This document shows positions 32,381 through 44,993 of a stretch of DNA of 64,000 bases, one piece after another. This stretch comes from Rugalucina vietnamica (lineage: Eukaryota; Mollusca; Bivalvia; Lucinida; Lucinidae): contig OZ024869.1 in assembly GCA_964017185.1 (NCBI GenBank), forward strand, positions 57,438,761 through 57,502,760, given 5' to 3'. Position numbers and translations under genes: made by a program. The notes beneath the pieces are model-generated. The model saw nothing but the letters and a program-made list of their open reading frames with translations. It did no database searches and had not been told where the DNA came from. Position 1 is the stretch's first letter, and every line of letters begins with the position of its first letter.

Positions 32381-35300
32381 CCAGAGGACCAATGGTCCTG
32401 TAAACGCTCACCTGAGATCTGCTGTACATACCAATAAACATGTTTGAATATTACAGAAAACAGTCCCAGTATAGGGGCAGATGAAGCCCTCCAACCATTT
32501 TTTTTCTTTTTCCCAGATAATCAATATCCTGTCCATTTACTAATTTCCTACAAGTTTTTTCCTTCAAATGACATTTTAACAGTTTACCCATTCAAATACA
32601 CAGGCAACCCATGTTGACCTTGTCTTAAAATAGGTCAAGGTCATCACAGGGTCATAATTTATATATACATTGTAGTACTTGAGTCATCGATGCTTCATTC
32701 CAAGTTTCTTTGAAATAGGTAAACCAGTTCCGGAGAAGAAGAATTTTGAAGGGTTTTACCATATATGGGCATGGCAGCCATCTTGGTCATGTGACCTGGA
32801 TTATTTATATACACATTGGTTCCCCTTTCCTTCCTATATATGCTTCATATAAAACTTGGCTTTGATTGGCCAAGCGGTTTCAGAGAAGAAGATCTTTGAA
32901 TATTATTGTAATATACATGTATATTGCCCCGGGGTGGGGCCATACCAAACCCTGGGATCCAATTTTTTTTTTCAGAATCACATATGTTCAGTCCATTTGC
33001 CCATTTCCTGCAAGTTCTTCCTTTCAAATGACATTTTAACAATTTTCCCCATTCAAATGCATGGGCAATCTATGTTGACCTTGCTGTTAAAAAGGTCAAG
33101 GTCATCCAAAGGTCATAATTTATTAAGAGATTGTAGTACTCTTGTCCTCAATGCTTCATGCTAAATTTCGTTGAAATCAGTCCATAGGTTCCGGAGAAGA
33201 ACTTTAAAGGGTTTTTACCATATATGGGCATGGCGGCCATCTTGATCATGTGACCTGGATTATTTATAAACAAATTGATTCCCCCTTCCCATAGATGCTT
33301 CATATAAAATTTGGCTTTGATTGGCCAAGTGGTTTCAGAGAAGAAGATCTTTGACTATTATTGTAATATACATGTATATTGCCACAGGGTGGGGGCAGAC
33401 CAACCCCTGGGGTCCAAATTTTTTTCAGAATCACATATCTATAGTCCATTTGCCCATTTCCTGCAAATTTTTCCTTTCAAATGACATTTTAACAATTTTC
33501 CCCATTCAAATGCATGTGCGACCTATGTTGACCTTGCCATAAAATAGGTCAAGGTCATCCAAAGGTCATAATTTACCAGAGGACCAATGGTCCTGTAAAC
33601 GCTCACCTGAGGTCTGCTGTATATACGAATGTTATAGAAAATAGTCCCAGTATAGGGGCAGATGAAGCCCTTGGGCCATTTTGTTTTCAGAATAATCAAT
33701 ATACTGTCCATACAAATTTTCCCCTTCAAATGACATTTTAACATTTTACCCATTCAAATACATAGGCAACCCATGTTGACCTTGCCTTAAAATAGGTCAA
33801 GGTCATCACAGGGTCATGACTTATACATACATTGTAGTACTTGAGTCATCGATGCTTCATGCCAAGTTTCTTCGAAATTGGTCCACTGGTTCTGGAGAAG
33901 ATTTTTGAAGGGTTTATACCATATATGGGCATGGCGGCCATCTTGGTCATGTGACCTTGATTATTTATATACACATTGATTCCCCCATTCTATAGATGCT
34001 TCACATGAAATTTGGCTTTGACTGGCCAAGCGGTTTCAGAGGAGATGTTTGAATATTATGGTAATATACATGTATAATGCCCCGGGGCTGTGGCAAACGA
34101 GTCCCTGGGGTCCAATTTTTTTCAGAATCATTAATATTCAGTCCTACTGCCCATTTCCTGCAAGACTTTCACTTTAAATGACATTTTAAAACTTTTCCCC
34201 ATTCAAATGCATTGACGACCTATGTTGACCTTGCTATAAAATAGGTCAAGGTCATCCAAAGATCATAATCTATAAACACACTGTAGTACTTCAGTCCCCG
34301 ATGCTTCATGCCAAGTTTTGTTGAATTGGTAGAAGAATTTTAAAGGGTTTTTACCATATATGGGCATGGTGGCCATCTTGGTCATGTGACCTGGATTATT
34401 TATAAACACATTGGTTCCCCCTTCCCACAGATGCTTCCTATAAAATTGGGCTTTGGTTGGCCTAGTGGTTTCAGAGAAGAAGATCTTTGAATATTTTTGT
34501 AATATATATGTATATTGCCCCAGGGTGGGGGCAGACCAACCCCTGGGGTCCAAAGTTTTTTCAGAATTACCTACCTTCAGTCCATTTACCCATTTCCTGC
34601 AAGATTTGCCTTTCAAATGACATTTTAACAATTTTCCCCATTCAAATGCATGGGCGTCCTATGTTGACCTTGCCGTATAATAGGTCAAGGTCATCCAAAG
34701 GTCATAATTTATAAACACATTGTAGTACTCTAGACCCCGATGCTTCATGCCATGTTTCATTGAAATCGGTCCAGTGGTTCCGGAGAAGAAGAAATTTGAA
34801 GGGTATTTACCATATATGGGCATGGCGGCCATCTTGGTCATGTGACCTGGATTATTTATAAACACATTGATTTCCCCTTCCCATAGATGCTTCCTATAAA
34901 ATTGGGCTTTGATTGGCCAAGTGGTTTCAGAGAAGATCTTTGAATATTTTTGTAATATATATGTAATTGCCCCGGGGTGGGGGCAGACCAACCCCTGGGG
35001 TCCAAATTTTTTTCAGAATTACCTACCTTCAGTCCATTTGCCCATTTCCTGCAAGATTTGCCTTTCAAATGACATTTTTACAATTTTCCCCATTCAAATG
35101 CATGTGCGTCCTATGTTGACCTTGCCGTAAAATAGGTCAAGGTCATCCAAAGGTCATAATTTATAAATACATTGTAGTACTCTAGATCCCGATGCTTCAT
35201 GCCAAGTTTCGTTGAAATCGGTCCAGTGGTTCCGGAGAAGAAGAAATTTGAAGGGTATTTACCATATATGGGCATGGCGGCCATCTTGGTCATGTGACCT

Positions 35301-35478
35301 GGATTATTTATAAACACATTGGTTCCCCCTTTCCATAGATGCTTCATATAAAATTTGGCTTTGATTGGCCAAGCGGTTTCAGAGAAGAAGATCTTTGAAA
35401 ATGGTGGACGACGGACGGACGCCGGATCATGGGCATCCTATAAGCTCATCTTGTGAGCCTAACAGCTCAGGTGAGCTA
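32381..35478 (+). mobile_element. Family-A pearl-like element A2, with a second 5' end inside
   Basis: It starts CCAGAGGACCAATGGTCCTG, GCTCACCTGAG, and ends GGCTCAGGTGAGCTAAA. The core is five to six 455-bp units. A second complete 5' end starts at 33576 in the middle of a unit, directly after ATAATTTA, yet only one 3' end is present. Either a second copy inserted and the inner 3' end was lost by unequal exchange between tandem units, or the element formed by template switching. It begins 51 bp upstream of the acceptor-like site before exon 1 of the zinc-finger gene. Confidence 0.85.
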
Positions 35479-35730
35479 AAAAGTGCCTTGGGATGTATGT
35501 ATATCCCTGGTAGCCACCAAGCCCTCCCTCTCTACCCAGTTCCCCAGCCAGCCGGCAAATGCTCACCCCTAAAACTGATCCTCAATACCTCAATTGATCC
35601 AGTCATTAAGCTACTCATTTGTGAGAAAAAAATCAATATTGGTTACTGGAACTGATATTTTTCCGCTTTTTTACTCATTCAGTCAAGCGTATAACATGGT
35701 CAATATCATTATGCATTTTTATACTCTTAT
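35479..35730. other. Unique spacer
   Basis: A short, non-repetitive stretch between A2 and A3, without recognisable genes. Confidence 0.5.
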
Positions 35731-37558
35731 ACCAAAGGGCCAAAGGTCCTATAAACGCTCACCTGAGATATGTTGTATATACCAATACACATGTTTGAAT
35801 CTTTAATGGAAAATAGACCCAGTGAAGGGGCAGATGAAGCCCTTGGGCCTTTTTTTCAGAATAATCAATATCCTGTCCATTTGTCAATTTCCTGCAATTT
35901 TTTCCCTTCAACTGGCATTTTAACAGTTTTACCCATTTAAATACATAGATGACCCATGTTGACCTTGCCCTGAAATAGGTCAAGGTCATCACAGCGTCAT
36001 GATTTATATATACATTGCAGTATTTGAGTCATAGATGTTTTATGCCAAGTTTCGTTGAAATCGATCAACCAGTTCCAGAGAAGATTTTTGAATGTTTTTT
36101 ACCATATATGGGCATGGCGGCCATCTTGGTCATGTGACCTGGAGTATTTATATACACATTGGTTCCATCTTTCTATAGATGCTTCACATAAAATTTGGCT
36201 TTGACTGGCCAAGTTGTTTCGGAGCAGAAGAAGTTTGAATATTATGGTAATATACATGTATGTTGCCCCTGGGTGAGGGCAGATGTGCCCCTGGTGTCCA
36301 TTTGTTAATCATTAATATTCAGTCCTTCTGCCCATTTCCTGCAAGATTTTCCCTTTGAATGACATTTTAACAGTTTTCCCCATTCAAATGCATAGGCAAC
36401 CTATGTTGACCTTGCTGAAAGATAGATCAAGGTAATTAAAGGATCATGATTTATATCATAGTACTCAAGTCATTGATGCTTCATGCCAAGTTTTGTTGAT
36501 ATCGTTCAGCCAGTTCCGTAGAAGAAGATTTTTGACCGGTTTTTTTACCATATATGGGCATGGTGGCCATCTTGGTCATGTGACCTGAATTATTTAGATA
36601 TACACTGATTCCCCCTTCCTATAGATGCTTCTTACAAAATTTGGCTTTAATTGGCCAAGCAGTTTCAGAGAAGATGTTTGAATATTATGGTAATATACAT
36701 GTATATTGCCCCTGGGTGGGGGCATATGAGCCACTGGGATCCTTTTTTTCAGAATCATTAATATTCAGTCTTACTGCTCATTTCCTGTAAGTTTTTCCCT
36801 TTAAATGACGTTTTAACAGTTTTCCCCATTCAAATGTATAGGCGACCAATAAGAGCACACCCTTGTCATTTCTGAAAATCGTGTGCATAAGCGCACACTT
36901 CTCGGCTAGCACATTTGTATTAACTATTTCATACCAATTTTACACATAAATACAATATATCCTCATTAAAAATTTAACTTTAGATGATCAAACACAAGTG
37001 TGCAATGATTGGAAACTTAAATAACATCTTCATTGGTATTTCTGACATGGAGGTTTATGTGTTGTTTTCATTTCTAGTGTGCGCTTATTAGAACGATATT
37101 TTGTTCTAAATTTTAAGTTATTTTGAAAAATTAAGTGCACTGTGCGCTAATTAGAACGATTACGCTAATTACAGTATGTTGTTCTTGCCGTAAAATAGGT
37201 CAAGGTCATCACAGTGTCATGATTTATATATACATTTTAGTACTTGAGTCATCGATGCTTCATGCAAAGTTTTGTTGAAATCGGTCAACCAGTTCAGGAT
37301 AAGAAGATCTTTGAAGGGCTTTACCATATATGGGCATGGCGGCTATCTTTGTTATGTGACCTGGATTATTTATATATACACTGGTTCCCCCTTCCCATAA
37401 ATGCTTCACATAAAGTTGGCTTTGATTGGCCAAGAGGTTTCAGAGGAGAAGATCTTTGAAAATGGTGGACTACGAAGACGGACGGACGACAACGGACGGA
37501 CGCCGGGTGCCTGCCTAACCTATAAGCTCACATGTGAGCCTTCCCCTCAGGTGAGGTA
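35731..37558 (+). mobile_element. Family-A pearl-like element A3
   Basis: The 5' end is a variant, AGGGCCAAAGGTCCT, followed by GCTCACCTGAG. The 3' end reads GAAGACGGACGGACGACAAC, a GCTCACATGTGAGCC hairpin and CCTCAGGTGAGGTAAAA. The terminal pair GCTCACCTGAG / CTCAGGTGAGG is kept. The core units are more diverged than in A1 and A2, so this copy is older. It carries an insertion at 36848-37173. Confidence 0.8.
36848..37173. mobile_element. Small insertion in A3, unclassified
   Basis: About 326 bp interrupt the family-A block GGCGACCTATGTTGACCTTG. It contains several copies of a GTGCGCTTATTAGAACG / CTAATTAGAACGATT-type motif and AATAAGAGCACACCC at its left end, partly inverted. Clean inverted ends or a target duplication are not clear. 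Confidence 0.45.
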
Positions 37559-37559
37559 A

Positions 37560-38371
37560 AAATCATAGTTTGCCAGAAATATTCCGGGTTCATATCTTGA
37601 GTTGAAGGAATGATAATGATCTAAAGATATTATCAAAGCTTTTACAAAAAAAAAAATTCACATTTTTTGCTTTGAATTCATTAAGGCCATAGCGATAAAC
37701 ACCGAGTCATCCACCTCATACGAATGACCAATGAAGTTATTCCAACCAAATCAATGAAAGTACCCTAACAAAGTACAAGAAATGTGCATTGCAAAAGCAC
37801 TTTGCCATTAAACATGGGTCAGTATAGCTTTGGAACGACAGATCTACTTTAAAGCAGTATACAAAGCTGACATTTATACTCCATAATAAGTCAACTTCCT
37901 CCGGCGTAAATCATTTACAAACATGATGAATAACAGGGGTCCCAGGACAGAGCCCTGGACACAAAATATACATATTTCTATGGTCCCTTTGACAAGTGGC
38001 ATGTTTTTCAATATAGTAAACATGCAAATACATGCAAATATATCTACAAAATAGACCCCTTCCACTTCCAAACTTGCATAAAACCCACCAAATCCAGCGG
38101 TATAGGTTGAATTTTGTGAAAACTGGGATCTCCAATTAAAGAAAATGTGACCGGGCTGCATCTCATATCGATTATACCAAGTGATATTGTAGGAACTTTC
38201 TTTATATGCTGCCATAGGCCTTCCAAGGCATTCTAGACAGTGTGCCTTGTCAGTGCTGAAATAAAAATTGCGTAAATGAGATAAAAGTGCAAGATAAGAT
38301 AGTGAGGTGAGCAAAGATGAAAGGTTAAAAAAAGGCTCAGATCCAAAATAACCTGGATATGGCTCTAAAGA
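37560..38371. other. Mostly unique interval
   Basis: A low-copy stretch between A3 and C1. The only readable trace is a LINE-type RT motif at 37909-37973. Confidence 0.5.
37909..37973 (-). pseudogene. Remnant of a non-LTR reverse transcriptase
   Basis: On the minus strand VQGSVLGPLLFIMFVNDL matches the strongly conserved RT block of LINE-type retrotransposons (usual form PQGSVLGPLLF..YINDL). It sits inside a frame of 171 codons, but the residues on either side do not look like RT. It is therefore a short relic or a chance run with a strong motif. Confidence 0.45.
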
Positions 38372-38701
38372 CAAGTAGCCCAAGGGCAACGATCGCTCAC
38401 CTGAGAGTCAACAAGTACAGTCACTGGACAAAGTACTTGGGGTTTTTACCATATATGGGTATGGTGGCCATCTTGGTCATGTGACCGTGAAACCCTACTT
38501 ACATCAGCAGAATAGCTCTTGTCTGGATTTCTGCCAGTTTGGTTCACTTGAAAAAATCATCTAACAAGGTCAGGGTCATTATTTGACCCCAGGGGCAAGA
38601 CTGACAGGATTTATGTAGAGCTCCACATGACAATGTTGTATATCAAATATACAAGCTTTGTGTCATGCTGTTGCAGAGAAGATTTTTTCATATATTTCTA
38701 T

Positions 38702-39140
38702 GGAACGCCAAAGCTGTCTGATGGTAAGGAATAAAAACATTTGATTCATTATCGTCATTATATCCTGCTCACATTTAATTATATGTTGTATAGTGTGCAT
38801 TATATTATGAGAAAAGTCTGTTATATGTTGGACCAGGTTATTATGAAAATTTTCATTATATGATGGGTAAACATCTTTATATTATGGTAGACTTACATTA
38901 TATTATGAGTAAACATCTTTATATCATGGTAGACTTACATTATATGCTGACACAACCTCATTATATGATGTGACAACTACATTATATTATGGGCTATTGT
39001 CTTTATATGCATCAAGTTGATTATATGGTTCGATAACTTCATTATATGCGCAAACTTCATTATATGCGTAAACTTCATTATATGATGTGACAACAACATT
39101 ATATGATGTGGATGATTTTGCGAGATGAAGAATTACATTG
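38702..39140 (+). repeat. ATTATATG-rich repeat block (inverse of 42316-44290)
   Basis: Irregular repeats of CATTATATGATGTGACAAC and TCTTTATATTATGGTAGAC. Starting from GGAACGCCAAAGCTGTCTG it is an almost exact reverse complement of 44290-44089, and its 38870-39085 part matches 42512-42330 inverted. Both copies adjoin family-C sequence, so it may be a palindromic mobile element or an inverted duplication. Confidence 0.75.
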
Positions 39141-39200
39141 ACACCATTTAGAGAGTTATTGTATACATGCCGGGACTACAGATACCGGACATATTGCTGA

Positions 39201-39312
<112 letters not shown>

Positions 39313-39793
39313 ACCATCATGATCGATCATCATCGGTCATCATCGATCATCATGATCGATCATCATGATCGATCTTCATGATCATCATCATCATGATCAA
39401 TCATCATCATTATCTATCTAAATCATCATGATCGATCATCATAATGATAATCATGATCAATCATCATCAATAATCAAGATTGATCATGATGATTATAATG
39501 ATGATCTATCATGATGATGATCGGTGATAATTGATCATGATGATCGGTCATGATGATGATCGATCATGATGATGATGATCGATCACGATCGATCATGATG
39601 ATCAATCATGTTTGTGATCGATCATGATGATGATCGATCATGAGGATCAATTATGTTGATGATCGATCATTTACATAGATCATGATGATGATAATGATTG
39701 ATCATGACGATGATCGATCATGATGATGATGATCGATCGTGATGATGATAGATCATGATGATGATCGATCATGATGATGATCGATCGTGATGA
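39313..39793. repeat. GATCATGATG-type palindromic low-complexity tract
   Basis: Nearly 480 bp of irregular GATCATCATGATCGATC motifs. In the first half the CAT/ATC strand dominates, in the second half GATGATG, so the tract is roughly self-complementary around 39480 and could fold into a long hairpin. Confidence 0.85.
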
Positions 39794-40119
39794 TATGAAA
39801 GCTCTGGAAAATATGAAAGCTCTGGGCCTTGTGGTTTGGGAGAAGAAGATGTTTATGTTTTTCCCATTGTAAGTCTATGGGAGCTATCTGTTGCCATGGA
39901 AACCAGAGTTCTGATCGGACCTGGCCCAAAACCTAACACAACCTTTCCCCCTCCCCGATGATGCTTTAGATAAAATTTGATAATGATTGGCCTTGTTGTC
40001 TTTAAGAGATATTTAAGTTTGAAAATGTGAATGGACAGACGGACGCACGCATGGACGGACGCCGGCTCGACTACTATACTATAAGCTCACCTTGTGAGCC
40101 TTCGGCTCAGGTGAGCTAA

Positions 40120-42315
40120 CAAGTAGCCCAAGGGCAACGATCGCTCACCTGTGAGTCAACAAGTACAGTCACTGGACAAAGTAATTGGGTTTTTTACCAT
40201 ATATGGGTATGGTGGCCATCTTGGTCACGTGACCTTGAAACCCTACTTACATCAGCAGAAGAGCTCTTGTCTGGATTGTGTTTCTTCTTTTCTGCCATTT
40301 TGGTTCACTTGAAAAAAATCATCTAACAAGGTCAGGGTCCTATAATGACCCCCGGGGTGGGGTCATATTTGACCCCAGGGGCAAGATTGGCAGGATTTAT
40401 GTAGAGCTCCACATGACAATGTTGTATATCAAATATACAAGCTTTGTGTCATGCTGTTGCAGAGAAGATTTTTTCATATGTTTCCATTATAAGTCTGGTA
40501 GATAATGACATGCCTGGGGCATGGCCTGTATGGACCCCAGGGGCACTGTTGGCAGCATTTATAAAGGAGAGTATTATACATTGGTCCACACAACATATGA
40601 AAGCTCTGGGCCATATGGTTTCAGAGAAGATTTTTTTTTATGTTTTCCCATGACACCCCTGGGGTGGGGCCTGCATGGACCCCAGGGGCATGGTTGGCAG
40701 GATTTGTAGCAGGATTTATAAAGAGGACCACTAAACATTGCTACACACAAAATATGAAAGCTTTGGGCCTTGTGGTTTCGGAGATTGAAGAGGATTTTTA
40801 ACGTTTTTCCCATGACGCCCCCGAGGCAGGGCCAGTATGGACCCCAGGGGCACGGTTGGCAGGATTTATAAAGAAGACCACTATACATTGCTACACACAA
40901 AATATGAAAGGTCTGGGCCTTGTGGTTTCGGAGGAGAAGATTTTTATATGTTTTACCCATGACCCCCCCGCCCAAATGGACCTCAGGGCATGGCTGGCAG
41001 GATTTATAAAGAGGACCACTATACATTGCTACACACAAAATATGAAAGCTTGAGGCCTTGTGGTTTTGAAGAAGAAGATATTTTAAAGTTTTTCCCATGA
41101 CGCCCCCGGGGCAGGGCCCGTATGGACCCCAGGGGCACGGCTGGCAGGATTTATAAAGAGGACCACTATACCTTGCTACAAACAAAATATGAAAGCTCTG
41201 GGCCTTGTGGTCTGGGAGAAGATTTATTTATGTTCTACCCATGACCCCCCCACCCCCTTTGGCACGGTTGGCAGGATTTATAAAGAGGACCACTATACAT
41301 TGCTACTGACAAAATATGAAAGCTCTGGGCCTTGAGGTTTCAGAGAAGAAGATTTTTTTATGTTTTTCCCATTGTAAGTCTATGGGAGCTAATGACCCCC
41401 TGGGGCGGGGCCATTTTTGACTCCAGGGGCATGATTGGCAGGATTTATATAGAGGACCACTAAACATTGCAACATACAAAATATGAAAGCTTTGGGCCTT
41501 GTGGTTTTGGAAAAGAAGATTTTTTTATGTTTTTCCCATGACACCCCCGGGGCGGGGCCGGTATGGACCCCAGGGGCACGGTAGGCAGGATTTATAAAGA
41601 GGACCATTATACATTGCTACACAAAAATATGAAAGCTCTGGGCCTTGTGGTTTCGGAGAAGATTTTTTAAAGTTTTTCACATGACGCACGCGGGGCAGGG
41701 CCCGTATGGACCCCAGGGGCATAGTTGGCAGGATTTATAAAGAGGATCACTATACATTGCTAGTAACAAAATATGAAAGCTCTGGGCCTTGTGGTATCGG
41801 AGAAAAAGATTTTTTTATGTTTTTCCCTTGTAAGTCCATGGGAGCTAATGACCCCCTGGGGCGGGGTCATTTTGGTCTGGGCCTTGTGGTTTTGGAGAAG
41901 ATTTTTTATGTTTTTCCCATGACAACCCCGGGGCGGGGCCCATATGGACTCCAGGGGCACGGTAGGCAGGATTTATAAAGAGGACCATTATACATTGCTA
42001 CACACAAAATATGAAAGCTCTGGGCCTTGTGGTTTCTGAGAAGAAGATTTTTTTATGTTTTTCCCATTGTAAGTCTATGGGAGCTATCCGTTGCCATGGA
42101 AACCAGAGTTCTGATCCGACCTGGCCCAAAAACTAATATAACCTTTCCCGCTCCTCAATGATGCTTTAGATAAAATTTGATTATGATCGGCCATGTTGTC
42201 TTAGAGGTATTTGAGTTTGAAAATGTGAACGCACGGACGCACGCACGGACGCACGCCGGCTCGACTACTATACTATAAGCTCACCTTGTGAGCCTTCGGC
42301 TCAGGTGAGCTAAAA
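40120..42315 (+). mobile_element. Family-C pearl-like element C2
   Basis: It starts directly at the end of C1 (GAGCTAA followed by CAAGTAGCCCAAGG), with the same 5' hairpin and 3' end GGCTCAGGTGAGCTAA. Its core is an array of about ten 145-bp units (40500-42060), each with GGCAGGATTTATAAAGAGG, ACAAAATATGAAAGCTCTGG and a GC-rich CCCCGGGGCGGGGCC block. Confidence 0.85.
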
Positions 42316-44290
42316 ACAGGGTGGTGCAAGATTTTTGATTTTCAGTATATAATGAAGTTTGTGCATATAATGAAGTTTGTGCATATAATGAAGTTATCGA
42401 GCCATATAAAGACAATAGCCCATAATATAATGTAGTTGTCACATCATATAATGAGGTTGTGTCAGCATATAATGTAAGTCTACCATAATATAAAGATATT
42501 TACCCATCATATACAGGTGCGTTCACTTATTAATATACCCCTGCGATATTCAGAAATAAATTGACAACTTTTCTTGTTTTTCAACAATCGTCACTGGCAA
42601 GAAATAGACAACTGGATGAATTTTTTCATATAATATGTTAAGTATGTCTATAAATATTTACTCTGTATTTAAAACTTCCAGATCGTGTGATGTTGTATAC
42701 CTAAATTGATTACATAACATATGGAGCCAAATTTTTAACAAAAAATTCGCTGATATTCGAGTTTCAAAGATTCCACAAGAAACCATGGTTAATCGTTTGT
42801 AATTTTGTTTGTAAATTATGAAGGAATATCCATTTTTGTACTACGGCTGAAAATTTGGTGTCTTTATGAGCACTATTTACAGAGTTACACTCTGATTTTC
42901 ATTTATTGTACATTTTAGAATTTCATGATAAAGTGGTTGTTATAATATAAAACTAAGCATGTCAGTGTTATTTTGCAAGAAAACAAATATTCTACTAGGG
43001 CGGTTATTCGACCAAAGCTTGCTAGTAGGTTCCTTCATAAGGTAAGCATGTCTTAAAGCACTATGGAGTCACCCATTACTTTTTATTCTGCCAAAACGTG
43101 AGTTGGCATTTCATCATACAATTCATGATTGTTTCCTGTGCACCGACGGGCTAAGTGGGCTAAATTTATTGTTGGACAATGACTCACATCTCCTCTTCGT
43201 GATATTCCAAACCTCTTCTATAGCGATTTAGTCACGGAAATTAACATGCCAATAAAGGATGTCAAAATGCTATTTATGCAAAGCAAATGTTCTTTGTATT
43301 CATCCCTATTATTGATATTAGAAGAACGTCTGTCTTTGAATGTCCTTGTGATTTCCTTAATTTTATGCCTAAACAAGAGGATTTAAATATCATAAATATG
43401 AGCAGTGAGAGATAGCCTAAGTATGAAAGTTTCTCTGTGATATGGTATTCTGTGCCGAGAAACAAACTATGAATTGTATGATGGAATGTCAACCCTGGTT
43501 TTGGCAGAATACAAAGCCATATATGTGACTCCACGGTGCCTTAAGGCATGCTTACCTCATAAAGTAACCCACTAGCAAGTTTTGTTCGTAAAACTGTCCT
43601 GGTAGAATATAAGTTTTCTTGCAAAATAATACTGACATGCTTAGTTTTATATTGTAAGAACCGTTTTACTACAAAATTCTAAAATGCACAATAAATGAAA
43701 ATCAGGGTGTAACTCTGGAAATAGTGCTCTTAAAGACACCAAATTTTCAGCCGTAGTACAAAAATGAATATTCTTTCATAATTTATTAACAAAATTACAA
43801 ACCATTAACCATGGTTCCTTGTGGAATCTTTGAAACTCGAATAACACCAATTTTTTTTTTTGTTAAAAATTTGGCTCCATATGTTATGTAATCAATTTAG
43901 GCATACACCATCACAAGATCTGGAAGTTTTTTTATACAGAGTAAATATTTATAGACATACTTAACATATTATATAAACAAATTCATCCAGTTGTCTATTT
44001 CTTGCCAGTGACGATTGTTGAAAAACAAGAAAAGTTGTCAATTTATTTCTGAATATCGCAGGGGTATATTAATAAGTGAACGCACCTGTATAATGTAAGT
44101 CTACCATAATATAAAGATGTTTACTCATCATATAATGAAAATTTTCATAATATAAAGAACCTGGTCCAACATATAATGGACTTTTCTCATTATATAATGC
44201 ACACTATACAACATATAATCAAATGTGAGCAGGATATAATGACGATGATGAATCAAATGGTTTTATTCTTTACCATCAGACAGCTTTGGT
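42316..44290 (-). repeat. Inverse copy of the ATTATATG-rich block, split by the fold-back element
   Basis: The flanking parts 42316-42513 and 44089-44290 together are the reverse complement of 38702-39085. Left of it lies the 3' end of C2, right of it the family-C core resumes (C3). Confidence 0.75.
42514..44088. mobile_element. Fold-back transposon, 1575 bp, nearly whole-length palindrome
   Basis: It starts CAGGTGCGTTCACTTATTAA and ends with the exact inverse. The arms pair along almost the whole length: over 600 bp clearly, then with more mismatches towards the centre near 43290. It is flanked by TATA on both sides (42510-42513, 44089-44092). CAG-starting ends with TA-type targets fit the Tc1/mariner superfamily, but a TATA duplication leaves this open. 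There is no reading frame. It inserted into the ATTATATG-rich block. Confidence 0.9.
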
Positions 44291-44993
44291 GTTCCATATT
44301 ATTTCCATTATAAGTCTATGGTAGATAATGACATGCCTGGGGCGTGGCCTGTATGGACCCTAGGGGCACCGTTGGCAGCATTTATAAAGGAGAGTATTAT
44401 ACATTGGTCCACACAACATATGAAAGCTCTGGGCCATATGGTTTCGGAGAAGAAGATTTTTTCATGTTTTTCCCATGACGCCCCTGGGGCGGGGCCCATA
44501 TGAACCCAAAGGGCACGGTTGGCAGGATTTATAAAGAGGACCACTATACATTGCTACATACAAAATATGAAAGCTTTGAGCCGTGTGGTTTTGGAGAAGA
44601 TTTTTTTTATGTTTTTCCCATGACATCCCCGGGGCGGCGCTCTTATGGACCCCAGGGGCACGGTAGGCAGGATTTATAAAGAGGCCCATTATAAATTGCT
44701 ACACACAAAATATGAAAGCTCTGGGCCTTGTGGTTTCTGAGAAGAAGATTTTTTTATGTTTTTCCCATTGTAAGTCTATGGGAGCTATCTGTTGCCATGG
44801 AAACCAGAGTTCTGATAATGCAACCTTTCCCATTTCTTAATGATGCTTTAGATCAAATTTGATCACGATTGGGCTTGTTGTCTTAGAGATATTTAAGTTT
44901 GAAAATGTGAACAGACGGACGCACGCACGCACACACGCTGGCTCGACCACTATACTATAAGCTCCCCATGAGCCTTCGGCTCAGGTGAGCTAA
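44291..44993 (+). mobile_element. Family-C pearl-like element C3 (5'-truncated)
   Basis: It begins in the core at TTTCCATTATAAGTCTATGG and has about three 145-bp units and a 3' end CCTTCGGCTCAGGTGAGCTA, with the first half of the hairpin shortened. The 5' hairpin is missing. Confidence 0.75.

Noticed and set aside
32845..35655. Further short frames on both strands in A2 and A3 (MALIGQVVSEKKIFEY and similar)
   Set aside because: Same repeat family read in other frames; no independent coding evidence.
37874..38389. A 171-codon minus-strand gene
   Set aside because: Only an 18-residue RT motif is recognisable; the rest has no domain and no support.
40574..41185. A 203-codon minus-strand frame with repeated YSGPLYKSCQPCPWGPYGP
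   Set aside because: It is the 145-bp family-C unit in translation; unit lengths vary (140-146 bp) and other copies are frameshifted, so it is not maintained as a protein.
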